Positions 63,902 to 64,000 of a stretch of DNA of 64,000 nucleotides are shown in pieces. The translations under genes were made by a program, and so were the position numbers. This stretch comes from Albimonas donghaensis (GTDB lineage: Bacteria; Pseudomonadota; Alphaproteobacteria; Rhodobacterales; Rhodobacteraceae), in assembly GCF_900106695.1 (NCBI RefSeq), contig NZ_FNMZ01000002.1, positions 733,544-797,543 on the forward strand. The letters run 5' to 3'. Numbering within the stretch: the first letter of the stretch is position 1; each line of letters begins with the position of its first letter. The notes under the pieces were generated by a model. That model was not told where the DNA came from, searched no databases, and saw only the letters and a program-made list of their open reading frames with translations.

Positions 63902-64000
63902 TGAGGTGGTCCCCGCTTCCCAGACAGGCGGCTAAGCTTGGTTCGTCGCAGATCGAGGACGAACGAGATGAAGACGAAGAGGCGGCATCACAGCGCCGCG
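63902..64000 (+). mobile_element. Left end of a probable IS3-family insertion sequence
   Basis: The sequence from TGAGGTGGTCCCCG looks like a terminal inverted repeat of the IS3 family (TG ends, GACAG motif inside). 66 bases in, an ATG begins a basic transposase-like start. The vsr reading frame stops being recognisable exactly at this boundary. The element runs off the right edge, so its other end and target duplication cannot be seen. Confidence 0.5.
63968..64000 (+). CDS. IS3-family transposase OrfA, first 11 codons
   Basis: MKTKRRHHSAA is a typical basic start of the helix-turn-helix OrfA protein of IS3-family elements, where the next residues are usually FKA or EFK. A GGACGAACGAG stretch may act as the ribosome site. 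The gene continues beyond the window. Confidence 0.45.
   Translation, partial: MKTKRRHHSAA

Overview
The window is about 70% GC apart from one island. Gene content and gene pairs suggest a Rhodobacterales/Paracoccaceae-type alphaproteobacterium: DNA-ligase-associated repair genes, a Fla/Che cluster headed by fliM, hslV with the N-terminal extension typical of the class, an N-formylglutamate amidohydrolase next to a DUF1244 gene, and hisB-H-A-F-E in that order. I cannot name a genus. Nearly all of it looks like chromosomal core.

Layout. 1-2.2 kb: the DNA-ligase-associated exonuclease and an ATP-dependent ligase that runs off the left edge. 2.4-7.6 kb: flgE-flgK-flgL-flgI on the minus strand. 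8.2-19.1 kb: a tightly packed minus-strand motility/chemotaxis operon, fliM-STAS-cheY-cheA-cheW-mcp-cheR-cheD-cheB-cheY. Its receptor ends in a CheR/CheB-type docking pentapeptide on a Pro/Ala/Lys tail. motB is divergent. 20.5-29.8 kb: leucine/isovalerate catabolism (ivd, mccB, mccA), interleaved with redox genes (glutaredoxin-MauE fusion, nitronate monooxygenase, peroxiredoxin-like) and two LprI-like exported proteins.

29.8-31.05 kb: an AT-rich island with one unrecognised membrane-anchored protein and its own AT-rich promoter, followed by a 13-C tract. 31.1-36.6 kb: ureide catabolism (puuE-type allantoinase, allantoicase, ureidoglycolate lyase). It is split by a family-2 methyltransferase and an ECF41-like sigma factor/carboxymuconolactone-decarboxylase pair. 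That pair carries a promoter of the form reported for ECF41. 36.7-45.9 kb: accA, glutamate dehydrogenase, hrpB, a VOC protein and leuC (strong terminator), plus two exported or anchored proteins of unknown function.

46-50.4 kb: an Mrr-like nuclease remnant, a small helical protein, an MFS transporter and a cytochrome P450, with a dispersed ~45-bp repeat beyond the 3' ends of genes. 50.9-53.9 kb: hslV, an integral membrane gene and hslU, translationally coupled. 54.4-63.1 kb: glycerate 2-kinase, argG, N-formylglutamate amidohydrolase, DUF1244, hisB-H-A-F-E and tRNA-Arg(CCG). A ~200-bp dispersed repeat lies ahead of both argG and hisB. 63.3-64 kb: a frameshifted vsr endonuclease pseudogene whose 5' end is cut by what looks like the left end of an IS3-family element.

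The parts most likely to be new are the AT-rich orphan gene, the ECF41 module with its promoter inside the ureide region, the membrane gene coupled between hslV and hslU, and the repeat families tied to gene ends.
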